A DNA stretch of 64,000 nucleotides, taken from NCBI RefSeq assembly GCF_024662015.1, contig NZ_CP102480.1:2863501-2927500 (forward strand), written 5' to 3'. The translations under genes and the position numbers were made by a program. The DNA is from Nisaea acidiphila. Its GTDB lineage: Bacteria > Pseudomonadota > Alphaproteobacteria > Thalassobaculales > Thalassobaculaceae. Below the pieces are notes generated by a model. The model made no database searches and had not been told where the DNA came from. It saw only the letters and a list, made by a program, of their open reading frames with translations. Within the stretch, counting starts at the first letter, position 1; each line of letters begins with the position of its first letter. This document shows, in pieces, positions 47,549 through 55,486 of the stretch.

Positions 47549-48703
47549 TTGGGTGCGTTGGTTCAGGGGGGACGCGTGCTGGTCCCCGGAGAGGGTCTCG
47601 TCGAGACGAGCGTGAGACTCGAAGGAGACCGGATTGCAGCGGTCGGGGTCGATGCGGGGCCGAATGACCGGATCGTAGATGCGGCGGGGTTGCTGGTGCT
47701 GCCGGGCATCGTGGACCTTCACGGCGACGCGTTCGAGCGCCAGCTCATGCCGCGTCCGGGAGTACATTTCCCGACCGAGGTCGCTTTCGCCGATACCGAC
47801 CGCCAGCTGATTTCCAACGGGATCACCACGGCCTATCACGCCGTCACCTATTCCTGGGAACCGGGCCTGCGGGGGCGGGACACGGTGGTCGAGGTGATCG
47901 ACGGATTGGAAGAGGCGCGCGGGCGTCTGCGTGCCGATTCGCGCTTTCATCTGCGTTTCGAGCTCTTCAATCTCGATGTCGCCGACGAAGTCGCGGACTG
48001 GATGCAGCGCGGCCGCGTCGACCTGCTTGCCTTCAACGAGCATATGGCGCCGATCCTGCGCAAGGCGGACCGGGGCGAGCCGCTCGGCACCTATACTGGG
48101 CGCACCGGTCTTTCCGAGACGGACTTCCTCGCTCTGGTGCGCGGGCTGGAGGCCCGGACGGAGGAAGTGCAGCCGACCGTGAGCCGGCTTGCCGAAATCG
48201 CTTTGGCGAACAATATCCCGATGGCCTCGCATGACGACCGGAGCCGCGACGAGCGCCGGCATTACAACGCGCTCGGCTGCGGAATCGCCGAGTTTCCACT
48301 CACGCTTGACGCAGCAGACGAGAGCAAGAAGCTCGGTAACACAGCGATTTTCGGTGCGCCGAACGTGCTGCGCGGCGGCAGTCATATGAAGGACGGCGGC
48401 ATTCGGGCCGCGGACGAGGTGCGGGCCGGCCGCTGCACGGCCCTGGTCTCGGACTATTACTATCCGTCCCTGCCGCAGGCGCCTTTTGTTCTCGCTGCGG
48501 CGGGAGATGCGGATCTACCGAACGCCTGGGACCTCGTTTCTAAAAATCCGGCACGTGCTGCGGGTTTGACAGACCGGGGCGAGATCGCCGCGGGTCAGCG
48601 GGCGGACCTTCTCTTTGTCGCCCCGCCTGAAAGTGGCGGACGAGCGGAAGTTCGCGCGACTTTTACCGGCGGCCGTCCGGTTCTCGTTTCGGACTGGATC
48701 TGA
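47549..48703 (+). CDS. phnM: PhnM-type alpha-D-ribose 1-methylphosphonate 5-triphosphate diphosphatase
   Basis: 384 residues from a TTG start with GGAGAAG upstream. Amidohydrolase features: PGIVDLHGDAFERQLMPRPGV (metal ligands), 'TAYHAVTYSWEPGLRGRD', FNEHM, MASHDDRSRDE and 'SDYYYPSLPQAPF'. PhnM releases pyrophosphate from the C-P lyase substrate precursor. No phnG-L genes are in the window, so it may be a stand-alone helper or moonlight on other nucleotide phosphates. Confidence 0.9.
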   Translation: MGALVQGGRVLVPGEGLVETSVRLEGDRIAAVGVDAGPNDRIVDAAGLLVLPGIVDLHGDAFERQLMPRPGVHFPTEVAFADTDRQLISNGITTAYHAVTYSWEPGLRGRDTVVEVIDGLEEARGRLRADSRFHLRFELFNLDVADEVADWMQRGRVDLLAFNEHMAPILRKADRGEPLGTYTGRTGLSETDFLALVRGLEARTEEVQPTVSRLAEIALANNIPMASHDDRSRDERRHYNALGCGIAEFPLTLDAADESKKLGNTAIFGAPNVLRGGSHMKDGGIRAADEVRAGRCTALVSDYYYPSLPQAPFVLAAAGDADLPNAWDLVSKNPARAAGLTDRGEIAAGQRADLLFVAPPESGGRAEVRATFTGGRPVLVSDWI

Positions 48704-48790
48704 GTAAAAATAAACCCTAGGGTGTTTGTGGCTTAACAGTGCTTGGCGGGATGGCCGGGCATCGTTAGTCTGCATATATGCATACGTCCT

Positions 48791-49300
48791 ATGGTTCATA
48801 GCGAGAGCAGAGTGACAGTGCCTTTATCGGATAACTGCAGGTGGAATGCCGTTATCGGGGCCGATACGGCCCTTACCAACAAGCAGGCGGGTCGCATCCT
48901 CGCCTATTGGAACGATTTGAGGGGAGACCGGATGGCGCCGCCGCGCAGCGAGGTGGATCCGCTCGACCTGTTCGATTTCCTGCCGCATCTCGCCATGATC
49001 AAGACAGCCGACCGAGGGGGCGATTTTCAGTTCAGCCTGATTGGAACCGGCCTCTCCAAGATCTACGGGTTGGTGACGCGTCAAATGGTTTCGCAAGTCG
49101 ATTGCTGGGAGCCGACGCGTGAGGCGCTGGAAGAAGGGCTGCGGCTTTGCGCAGCGGCCAAGGCCCCGGTCCATGGAGAGTGGGGCCGGATGAAAACGCT
49201 GAAAAATGTCGACGTCGATATCGAGGTGGTTCTTCTGCCGATCTCGGAAGACGGCGCCGAGGTGAGCCGCATCCTCGGCTTTCACATCATGGAAATCTGA
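48791..49300 (+). CDS. PAS_5 domain protein
   Basis: 169 residues from ATG 48791. A single PAS-like domain with the PAS_5 pattern: 'RILAYWNDLRGDRMAPPRSEVDPLDLFDFLPHLAMIK', then 'DFQFSLIGTGLSKIYG', and a closing 'LLPISEDGAEVSRILGF'. No output domain (kinase, GGDEF, HTH) is attached. Small single-domain PAS_5 proteins are common in Rhodospirillales with no known role. Its upstream 87 bases contain two perfect palindromes, ACCCTAGGGT (48714-48723) and TGCATATATGCA (48771-48782). Confidence 0.8.
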   Translation: MVHSESRVTVPLSDNCRWNAVIGADTALTNKQAGRILAYWNDLRGDRMAPPRSEVDPLDLFDFLPHLAMIKTADRGGDFQFSLIGTGLSKIYGLVTRQMVSQVDCWEPTREALEEGLRLCAAAKAPVHGEWGRMKTLKNVDVDIEVVLLPISEDGAEVSRILGFHIMEI

Positions 49301-49303
49301 CCC

Positions 49304-49549
49304 CTACTCGATGCCGAGCGCGAGCTTGTAGAGCTCGAGCAGATGTTCCTGCTCCTGCAGGTCGTCCTTGTCCAGTTTGCGGAGCTTGAGGACCTGACGC
49401 ATGGTCTTCACGTCGAAGCCGTTGCCTTTGGCTTCGGCAAACACGTCCTTGATGTCCGCGGCAAGCGCGGCTTTCTCTTCTTCGAGCCGCTCGATCCGCT
49501 CGATATAGGAGCGCAGCTGTTCCGCAGCGATACCGCCGACATCGGTCAT
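49304..49549 (-). CDS. gapR: GapR, DUF2312 nucleoid-associated protein
   Basis: 81 residues, near the family length. It has the DUF2312 block 'LRSYIERIERLEEEKAALAADIKDVFAEAKGNGFDVKTMRQVLKLRKLDK'. GapR binds overtwisted AT-rich DNA and is essential for growth in Caulobacter. It is nearly universal in alphaproteobacteria and supports the taxonomic placement. The 3' end is three bases from the convergent PAS gene. Confidence 0.93.
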   Translation of the reverse strand: MTDVGGIAAEQLRSYIERIERLEEEKAALAADIKDVFAEAKGNGFDVKTMRQVLKLRKLDKDDLQEQEHLLELYKLALGIE

Positions 49550-49629
49550 GGAAGATCCCCGTACCTGGAAGGAAAAAACGAGCGGACAATAGTCAGACCG
49601 TTCGTTCCCAGCAAGTGCCGCATGGCAGC

Positions 49630-49953
49630 TCAGTGCGTTTGTTTCGCCATCTCGGCGTCGAAGGCCTTCTTCTGCTCGGCGCTGGCCTCTTTCTGGTACT
49701 TCGCCTTCCAGTCGCCGTACGGCTCGCCATAGACGATCTCGCGGGCGCCGTCATAGTCGAGCTCCAGGTCCCGCGACTCGGCTTCCGCCAGATACCATTT
49801 CGAGAGGCAGTTGCGGCAGAACCCGGCGAGATTCATCAGGTCGATATTCTGCACGTCCTTACGTTCGTCGAGATGTGCGAGCAGGCGCCGGAAGGCTGCC
49901 GCTTCGAGTTCTGTGCGGGTCTGCTGGTCGAATTTGTCTGCCGGGTTGCTCAT
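49630..49953 (-). CDS. DUF1244 family protein
   Basis: 107 residues. The segment 'AFRRLLAHLDERKDVQNIDLMNLAGFCRNCLSKWY' with the CxxC pair (FCRNC) is the DUF1244 signature. Structures of the family suggest a small metal-binding fold, but no function is established. It lies between gapR and the amidohydrolase gene in the same direction. Confidence 0.88.
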   Translation of the reverse strand: MSNPADKFDQQTRTELEAAAFRRLLAHLDERKDVQNIDLMNLAGFCRNCLSKWYLAEAESRDLELDYDGAREIVYGEPYGDWKAKYQKEASAEQKKAFDAEMAKQTH

Positions 49954-49993
49954 AGCCGTCTCTCCCTCGCGTCGGACGCGTTCGTTCTCTTTT

Positions 49994-50764
49994 TCAAAGA
50001 GTAATGGACGAAATCACGATTTCCAGAGCGTTCCCGAAAATCTCCGCCCATTTTTGGGCTCCGGCTTCGTCGCCGATCAGGTCCTGCCGGAACTCGACCG
50101 CGACATGTGGCAGTCCGCGCGCTTCCGGATGGGCAAAGAGTGAAAAGCCGGCTTCGCGCCCGGAATAGGGCTCGTTGTCGCCGACGGATAGCGAGAGGTC
50201 CTCGCGCAAGGCGTCGATCAGCGGGCGGGCCAGCCGCTCGTCCTGGTTCCAGAGGATACCGATCTCCCAGGGACGCCATGTCCCGCCGTCTCGAAGCTGA
50301 GGTGTGAAGCTGTGCAGCGCGATCACGACCGGCAGGCGGCTGCCGGCCTCCATCGCCTCAATCCGGCGCCGCACCGCCGCATGATAGGGCTCGAAGATCT
50401 CCAGCCGGCGCAATTCCCGTTGCGCGTCCTTCAGTGCCCAGTTGCCGGGGACCTCAGTCCCGTCCGCGACTTCCGGCATCGAGCCGGGCGCGCCTGGCAC
50501 CCGGTTGCAGTCGATGACGAGCCGGGAGAAGCCGGAATGCACCATCGGTGCGTCGAACCGGTCCGAGAGATAGTTGCCCGCCCATTCGATGCCGATGTCG
50601 TAACCGATATGACGGCCGAGCTCCTCCTCCGGCAAGCCGAGGTTCGCCAGCGATGCGGGCACGCTATTGCGGTGATGATCCGAGATGAAGAGCAGGCGCG
50701 AGGCGCCGTCCGGATTGCGCTCACCGAAAGGTGCGGGGTCCTGTTCGGTCAGGATCGGGGTCAT
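49994..50764 (-). CDS. N-formylglutamate amidohydrolase family protein
   Basis: 256 residues. FGase family blocks are 'LLFISDHHRNSVPASLANLG' (HHxN), 'HIGYDIGIEWAGNYLSDRFDAP' (D...), NRVPG and 'LPVVIALHSFTPQL' (catalytic H-S), plus 'VAVEFRQDLIGDE'. Known members cleave N-formylglutamate or related N-acyl acidic amino acids with zinc. With no hut genes near, the exact substrate is unknown. Confidence 0.85.
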   Translation of the reverse strand: MTPILTEQDPAPFGERNPDGASRLLFISDHHRNSVPASLANLGLPEEELGRHIGYDIGIEWAGNYLSDRFDAPMVHSGFSRLVIDCNRVPGAPGSMPEVADGTEVPGNWALKDAQRELRRLEIFEPYHAAVRRRIEAMEAGSRLPVVIALHSFTPQLRDGGTWRPWEIGILWNQDERLARPLIDALREDLSLSVGDNEPYSGREAGFSLFAHPEARGLPHVAVEFRQDLIGDEAGAQKWAEIFGNALEIVISSITL

Positions 50765-50819
50765 GGCGGTCCAATGTATCGAAGCGTTCGAGTGAGCGAT
50801 CTATCGTGTTTTCAGCGGA

Positions 50820-50838
50820 GCTGGCAAGGGGTGCCAGC
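50820..50838. repeat. inverted repeat GCTGGCA-N5-TGCCAGC upstream of the glycerate kinase promoter
   Basis: Two perfect 7-base arms (50820-50826 and 50832-50838) around AGGGG, five bases upstream of a -35 element. The position is that of an operator, for example for a LysR or GntR type regulator; no such gene is adjacent. Confidence 0.5.
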
Positions 50839-50842
50839 GTGC

Positions 50843-50871
50843 TTGTCCGGGGCAGGTTCTGCGACTAGACT
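50843..50871 (+). promoter_or_regulatory. putative promoter of glycerate kinase
   Basis: TTGTCC (50843-50848) and TAGACT (50866-50871) are separated by 17 bases and lie 25 bases before the start codon. Confidence 0.5.
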
Positions 50872-50896
50872 CGCGCCTCTTTTCCGGGGGAGAGGA

Positions 50897-52198
50897 ATGA
50901 ATTCGGACGCGGACCTGTTGAAATCGCTCTTCGACGCAGCCGTTGCGGCCGCCGATCCGGCGCTTTGCCTGCCACCCTTTCTCGACCGAGTATTCGAAGA
51001 GCCGGTCGCGGGACGGATCGTCGTGCTCGGAGCTGGCAAGGCGAGCGGCGCGATGGCGAAGGCGGTCGAAGATTACATGCTTGCCCGGCAGCCGGAGCGG
51101 GTTTTCTCCGGTCTCGTAGTTACCCGCTACGAGCATGCCGTGCCGTGCCGCCATATCAAAATTGTCGAAGCGGCCCATCCGGTGCCGGACGAGAACGGGC
51201 GTGAGGCTGCGCGCCGTATCCTTGAAATAGCCGAGGGGCTTGGCCCTGACGATCTAGCGCTCTGTCTGATTTCGGGCGGCGGTTCGGCTCTGCTGACAGC
51301 TCCGGCGGAGGGGATAAGTTTCGAGGAAAAACAGGCGCTCAACGGCGCGTTGCTGAAATCCGGTGCGACGATCCACGAGATGAATTGCGTGCGTAAACAT
51401 CTGTCCGCCGTCAAGGGCGGCCGGCTGGCGGAAGCGGCCGCGCCTGCGCGGCTCATCACGCTCGCGATCTCCGACGTGCCCGGGGACGATCTCGACGTCA
51501 TCGCCTCCGGACCGACCGTGCCGGACTCGAGCACCCTCGCCGATGCACGCGGGATCGTAGAGAAATACGACCTCGCCCTGCCGGATCACGTCCGCGCGCT
51601 TTTCGGTGACGCGGGCAACGAAACGCCGAAACCGGGCGATCCGGCCTTCGCGCGCAGCGAGACCCATCTCGTTGCGGCGCCCCAACGCTCTCTTGAGGCG
51701 GCGGCGGAAGCGGCGGCGGCCGCCGGGGTCATGCCGGTGATTCTCGGAGACGCGATCGAGGGGGAGAGCCAGGAAGTGGCGAAGATGCACGGTGCGATTG
51801 CGGCGCAGGTCGCGCGTCACGGCCAGCCTCTCGCCGCGCCGGCGGTGCTTCTTTCCGGCGGAGAGACGACGGTCACCGTGCGCGGAACGGGACGTGGCGG
51901 GCGTAATGCGGAATTCCTGCTTTCCTTGCTCGTGACCTTGCAGGAGCGGATGCCGGATTGCCGGGAGCGCATATCGGCGATCGCCTGCGATACTGACGGG
52001 ATCGACGGCACTGAGGACAATGCGGGTTGTCTTTTGACAGGCGAGATCTTCGGGCGTCTCGTGGACGGGCTCGACGATCCCAGGCCCTATCTTGCGGACA
52101 ATGACGGCTACGGTTTCTTCGACAAGGCCGGAGGATTGGTCAAGACCGGTCCGACGTTGACCAATGTGAACGACTTCAGAGCCATATTGATCCGTTAA
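50897..52198 (+). CDS. glycerate 2-kinase (DUF4147/MOFRL)
   Basis: 433 residues from ATG 50897 with GGGGGAGAGGA upstream. Family blocks: VLGAGKASGAMAKAVE, LISGGGSALLTAP, 'NCVRKHLSAVKGGRLA', SDVPGDDLDVIASGPTVPDSST and LLSGGETTVTVRGTGRGGRNAEF. The family phosphorylates D-glycerate to 2-phosphoglycerate. Some older annotations call it TtuD, hydroxypyruvate reductase. Pyruvate kinase follows, which is the ttuD-ttuE order known from the Agrobacterium tartrate operon and suggests hydroxy-acid or glycerate use feeding directly into pyruvate. Confidence 0.9.
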   Translation: MNSDADLLKSLFDAAVAAADPALCLPPFLDRVFEEPVAGRIVVLGAGKASGAMAKAVEDYMLARQPERVFSGLVVTRYEHAVPCRHIKIVEAAHPVPDENGREAARRILEIAEGLGPDDLALCLISGGGSALLTAPAEGISFEEKQALNGALLKSGATIHEMNCVRKHLSAVKGGRLAEAAAPARLITLAISDVPGDDLDVIASGPTVPDSSTLADARGIVEKYDLALPDHVRALFGDAGNETPKPGDPAFARSETHLVAAPQRSLEAAAEAAAAAGVMPVILGDAIEGESQEVAKMHGAIAAQVARHGQPLAAPAVLLSGGETTVTVRGTGRGGRNAEFLLSLLVTLQERMPDCRERISAIACDTDGIDGTEDNAGCLLTGEIFGRLVDGLDDPRPYLADNDGYGFFDKAGGLVKTGPTLTNVNDFRAILIR

Positions 52199-52201
52199 TC
52201 T

Positions 52202-52239
52202 GCAGATGACCCGCAATGACGGTTTGAATTGTCATCTGC
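52202..52239. repeat. 9-bp inverted repeat between glycerate kinase and pyruvate kinase
   Basis: GCAGATGAC (52202-52210) and GTCATCTGC (52231-52239) are perfect arms 20 bases apart, in the 60-base gap upstream of pyk. No T tract follows. It may be an operator or an RNA hairpin that tunes pyk expression. Confidence 0.55.
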
Positions 52240-52258
52240 CTCGCGTTTAACTGGCGTC

Positions 52259-53674
52259 ATGAGAAGATATAGAAACACGAAAATTGTCGCGACCCTCGGA
52301 CCGGCGAGTTCAACGGGGAAACGGATCGAGGAGTTGTTCACGGCGGGAGTCGACGTTTTCCGCCTGAATTTCAGCCACGGTTCCCATCGCGATCACGCAG
52401 ATCGGCTGAAGATCATCCGCGACCTGGAACGGAAGACCGGTCGCCCGATCGCCGTCATGGCGGATCTGCAGGGCCCGAAGCTCCGGATCGGCACCTTCGC
52501 GGACGGCAAGATCGAGCTCAATGCCGGAGCGAAGTTCCGTCTCGATCTTGACCGCGACCCCGGCGACCAGAAGCGGGTCTGCCTGCCGCATACCGAGATC
52601 TTCGAGGCGATCGGCAAGGGCACCGAGCTGCTGCTGGACGACGGCAAGATCCGCCTGCTGGTGACGAAATGCGGCGAGGGCTTCGCCGAGACGAAAGTTA
52701 TCACCGGCGGACCGCTCTCGAACAACAAGGGCGTCAATGTGCCGAACGTGATGCTCGGGCTTTCCGCTCTCAGCAAGAAAGACAGGACGGATCTCTCCTT
52801 CGCCCTAAGCCAGGGGGTTGACTGGGTCGCGCTTTCCTTCGTGCAGCGTCCGGAAGACGTCGCCGAGGCGCGCAAGCTGATCGGCGATCAGGCCTCGATC
52901 ATCGTGAAGCTGGAAAAGCCGGCGGCGATCGACCGGCTGGAAGAGATCTGCGAACTGACAGACGGCGTCATGGTGGCACGCGGCGATCTCGGCGTGGAGA
53001 TGCCGCCCGAGAAAGTGCCGATGCTGCAGAAGCGGATCATCAAGCTCTGCCGCTCCCTCGGCAAACCGGTGGTAGTGGCGACGCAGATGCTCGATTCCAT
53101 GGTGACCAGCCCGGCGCCGACCCGTGCCGAGGCCTCGGACGTGGCGACGGCGGTCTACGATTCTGCCGACGCGGTCATGCTGTCGGCGGAATCGGCGGCG
53201 GGCGAGTATCCGGTTGAGGCCGTCGAGATGATGAACCGCATCATCCGTGAGGTCGAAGGCGACCGGATCTACCAGCAGATCATCAATGCGAGCCACGACG
53301 AGCCGGAACCGACGGTCTCCGATGCGATCACGCTGGCTGCCCGGCAGGTGGCGGAGACGGTGAGCGCGTCCTGCATCGTGACCTACACGACTTCCGGCTC
53401 GACCACATTACGTGCCTCGCGCGAACGGCCGGCGGTGCCGATTCTCTGTGTCACCGCGAACGAGCGGACGGCGCGGCGGCTTGCCATGGCATGGGGTGTT
53501 CATGCGGTGCATGTCGAGCAGGAGCAGCGCTTCTCCGCCGTGGTGAAGCGCGCCGTCGAGGTGGCCAAGTCGGAGGAGTTCGGGCAGGTGGGCGAAAAGA
53601 TCGTCATCACCGCCGGCGTGCCGATGGGGACACCCGGCTCCACCAACGTGCTCAGGGTCGAGCGCATTCCCTGA
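52259..53674 (+). CDS. pyk: pyruvate kinase
   Basis: 471 residues from ATG 52259 (MRRYRNTKIVATLGPASS). Standard blocks in order: VDVFRLNFSHGSH, MADLQGPKLRIG, 'IIVKLEKPAAIDRLEEI' (catalytic Lys), 'VMVARGDLGVEMP' and 'VVVATQMLDSMVTSPAPTRAEASDVATAVYD'. The C-terminal domain has the usual allosteric-site region (TTSGSTTLRASRERP). It makes pyruvate and ATP from phosphoenolpyruvate. It follows the glycerate kinase gene after 60 bases and may be co-transcribed with it. Confidence 0.95.
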   Translation: MRRYRNTKIVATLGPASSTGKRIEELFTAGVDVFRLNFSHGSHRDHADRLKIIRDLERKTGRPIAVMADLQGPKLRIGTFADGKIELNAGAKFRLDLDRDPGDQKRVCLPHTEIFEAIGKGTELLLDDGKIRLLVTKCGEGFAETKVITGGPLSNNKGVNVPNVMLGLSALSKKDRTDLSFALSQGVDWVALSFVQRPEDVAEARKLIGDQASIIVKLEKPAAIDRLEEICELTDGVMVARGDLGVEMPPEKVPMLQKRIIKLCRSLGKPVVVATQMLDSMVTSPAPTRAEASDVATAVYDSADAVMLSAESAAGEYPVEAVEMMNRIIREVEGDRIYQQIINASHDEPEPTVSDAITLAARQVAETVSASCIVTYTTSGSTTLRASRERPAVPILCVTANERTARRLAMAWGVHAVHVEQEQRFSAVVKRAVEVAKSEEFGQVGEKIVITAGVPMGTPGSTNVLRVERIP

Positions 53675-53737
53675 GCCTCGCGCTGGACAGCTTCCCGGCA
53701 ATCGCTTTATAAGCTGGAAACTTCTCCGGAGATTTCC

Positions 53738-54646
53738 ATGCAGCATTTTGGCGATGCCCTGATCGGACGCGTGCGCGCGCTCGGCAACCCGGTTTGCATC
53801 GGTCTCGACCCTTACCTCGACAGGATCCCGCCGCTTTTCCGCGACGGCGACATGTCGCCGGGCAATCCGCTGACCGCACCTGCGGTGGAAGCCTTTCTTA
53901 AGGCGGTGCTGGACCGGGCCGACGGCCGGGTCGCGGTGGTGAAGCCGCAGATCGCCTTCTTCGAACGCATGGGATGGCGCGGTCTCCGGGCGCTGGACGA
54001 GGTTTCCGCCCATGCCCGCAAGCGAGGCATGCTGGTTCTGCTGGATGCCAAGCGGGGCGACATCGGCAGCACGGCGGATGCCTATGCCGGCGCCTATCTC
54101 ACAGCCGACGCGCCGATGCCGGCAGACGCGATGACGCTCAACCCGTATCTCGGCCGGGATACCCTACAGCCCTATTTGAACGCCGCGAAAGACACCGGGC
54201 GCGGCCTCTTCATTCTGGTCAAGACAAGTAATCCGGGGTCCGGCGACTATCAGGACCTGAAGGTCGGTAACCGCAGCCTCGCGGAGACGGTCGCCGACAG
54301 TCTCAAGGCCATGTCCGGCGAGCTTGAGGGCCCGGAGACGGGATGGTCCTCGCTCGGCATCGTGGTCGGTGCGACCTATCCGGGCGAGGCGGAGCGGATC
54401 CGCGAGATCCTTCCCAAGACGATTTTCCTGGTGCCAGGTTATGGCGCGCAGGGCGCCACTGCGGCCGACGCGGTGAAAGGCTTCGTCAAGGGGCCGAGCG
54501 GCCTCGAGGGCGGGATCGTGAGTTCCTCGCGCGGCGTCCTTTATCCCGCGGGCTCCGACACGGATAGCGCGGCGGCCTGGGAACAGGCGATGGATGCCGC
54601 GATCGATATGGCGGTCAGCGAACTCGGCGGGGCGATTTCGGCCTAA
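53738..54646 (+). CDS. pyrF: orotidine 5'-phosphate decarboxylase, long type
   Basis: 302 residues. It belongs to the longer OMP decarboxylase group: CIGLDPYLDRIP, then VVKPQIAFFERMG and the catalytic block VLLDAKRGDIGSTADAYA with the Lys-Asp charge network. LVKTSNPGSGDYQDL and VPGYGAQGATAADA follow. It gives UMP in de novo pyrimidine synthesis. The 3' end overlaps the convergent SDR gene by four bases. Confidence 0.92.
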   Translation: MQHFGDALIGRVRALGNPVCIGLDPYLDRIPPLFRDGDMSPGNPLTAPAVEAFLKAVLDRADGRVAVVKPQIAFFERMGWRGLRALDEVSAHARKRGMLVLLDAKRGDIGSTADAYAGAYLTADAPMPADAMTLNPYLGRDTLQPYLNAAKDTGRGLFILVKTSNPGSGDYQDLKVGNRSLAETVADSLKAMSGELEGPETGWSSLGIVVGATYPGEAERIREILPKTIFLVPGYGAQGATAADAVKGFVKGPSGLEGGIVSSSRGVLYPAGSDTDSAAAWEQAMDAAIDMAVSELGGAISA

Positions 54647-55377
54647 ACCGCCAGATAGCCGCCATCCACCACCAGCGTCGTGCCGGTGACATAGCTCGAC
54701 ATGCCCGAGGCGAGGAACAGCGCCGGACCGACCAGTTCCTCGGGGTCGCCGAAGCGGCCGAGCGGGATGCGCTTCAGGAACTGCTCGTAGCGTTCCGGGT
54801 CCTCGCGGGTCGGCAGCGTGATATCCGTCTTCATCGGACCCGGTGCGATGGCGTTCACCCGTACCCCATCCGGCGCCAGTTCCTGGGCGAGGCTCTGGGT
54901 TAGCATCTTCACCGCGGCCTTCGAGGTCGAATAGGCGATCGAGGTCGCGGTCGAGACATAAGCGGCGACCGAGGCCATGTTGATCACGGTGCCTCTGGTC
55001 GCACGGAGCTGGTCGACGAAGGCGAGCGTCACGTTAAGCGTGCCGTCGAGATTGACGTCCATCGCCTTGCGCCAGGTCTCCGAGACGTCGGGGCTGTCGA
55101 TCCGGTTGCGGGGGCAGATGCCGGCATTGTTCACCAGAACGGAGATCGGGCCGTGCTCCTCGACGATCCGCGCCGCGGCCCGGTCCGCTGCCGTACGGTC
55201 GGCGACGTCGAGATGAAGAGCGATCCCGGTCCCGATCAGGATCGCGGTATGTTCCGCCGCTGCTGCGTCGAGATCGGCGCAGACCACCTGGGCCCCATTC
55301 TCGGCGAACCCTTTCGCCATGGCGGCGCCGAGCCCCTGTCCCGCCCCGGTGACCAGCACCAGCCTGTCTTCGAACAT
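54643..55377 (-). CDS. SDR-family oxidoreductase
   Basis: 244 residues. Classical SDR: VTGAGQGLGAAMAKGFAENGA (NAD(P) loop), NNAGICPRN, catalytic Ser in NMASVAAY, YSTSK (Tyr-Lys) and 'APGPMKTDI'. Ends with TGTTLVVDGGYLAV as FabG-like enzymes do. Cofactor loop with D after beta 2 (CADLD) suggests NAD rather than NADP. Substrate unknown. Confidence 0.88.
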   Translation of the reverse strand: MFEDRLVLVTGAGQGLGAAMAKGFAENGAQVVCADLDAAAAEHTAILIGTGIALHLDVADRTAADRAAARIVEEHGPISVLVNNAGICPRNRIDSPDVSETWRKAMDVNLDGTLNVTLAFVDQLRATRGTVINMASVAAYVSTATSIAYSTSKAAVKMLTQSLAQELAPDGVRVNAIAPGPMKTDITLPTREDPERYEQFLKRIPLGRFGDPEELVGPALFLASGMSSYVTGTTLVVDGGYLAV

Positions 55378-55486
55378 CCCGTTTCCTCCGGATTCATCGA
55401 TTCTTTCATGACAAATATGGCGATAGACCGTCGGGCGGAAGCCGCTACAGTCAAAAGAAAAAAGAGAACGGATGGAGGAAGCGGCA

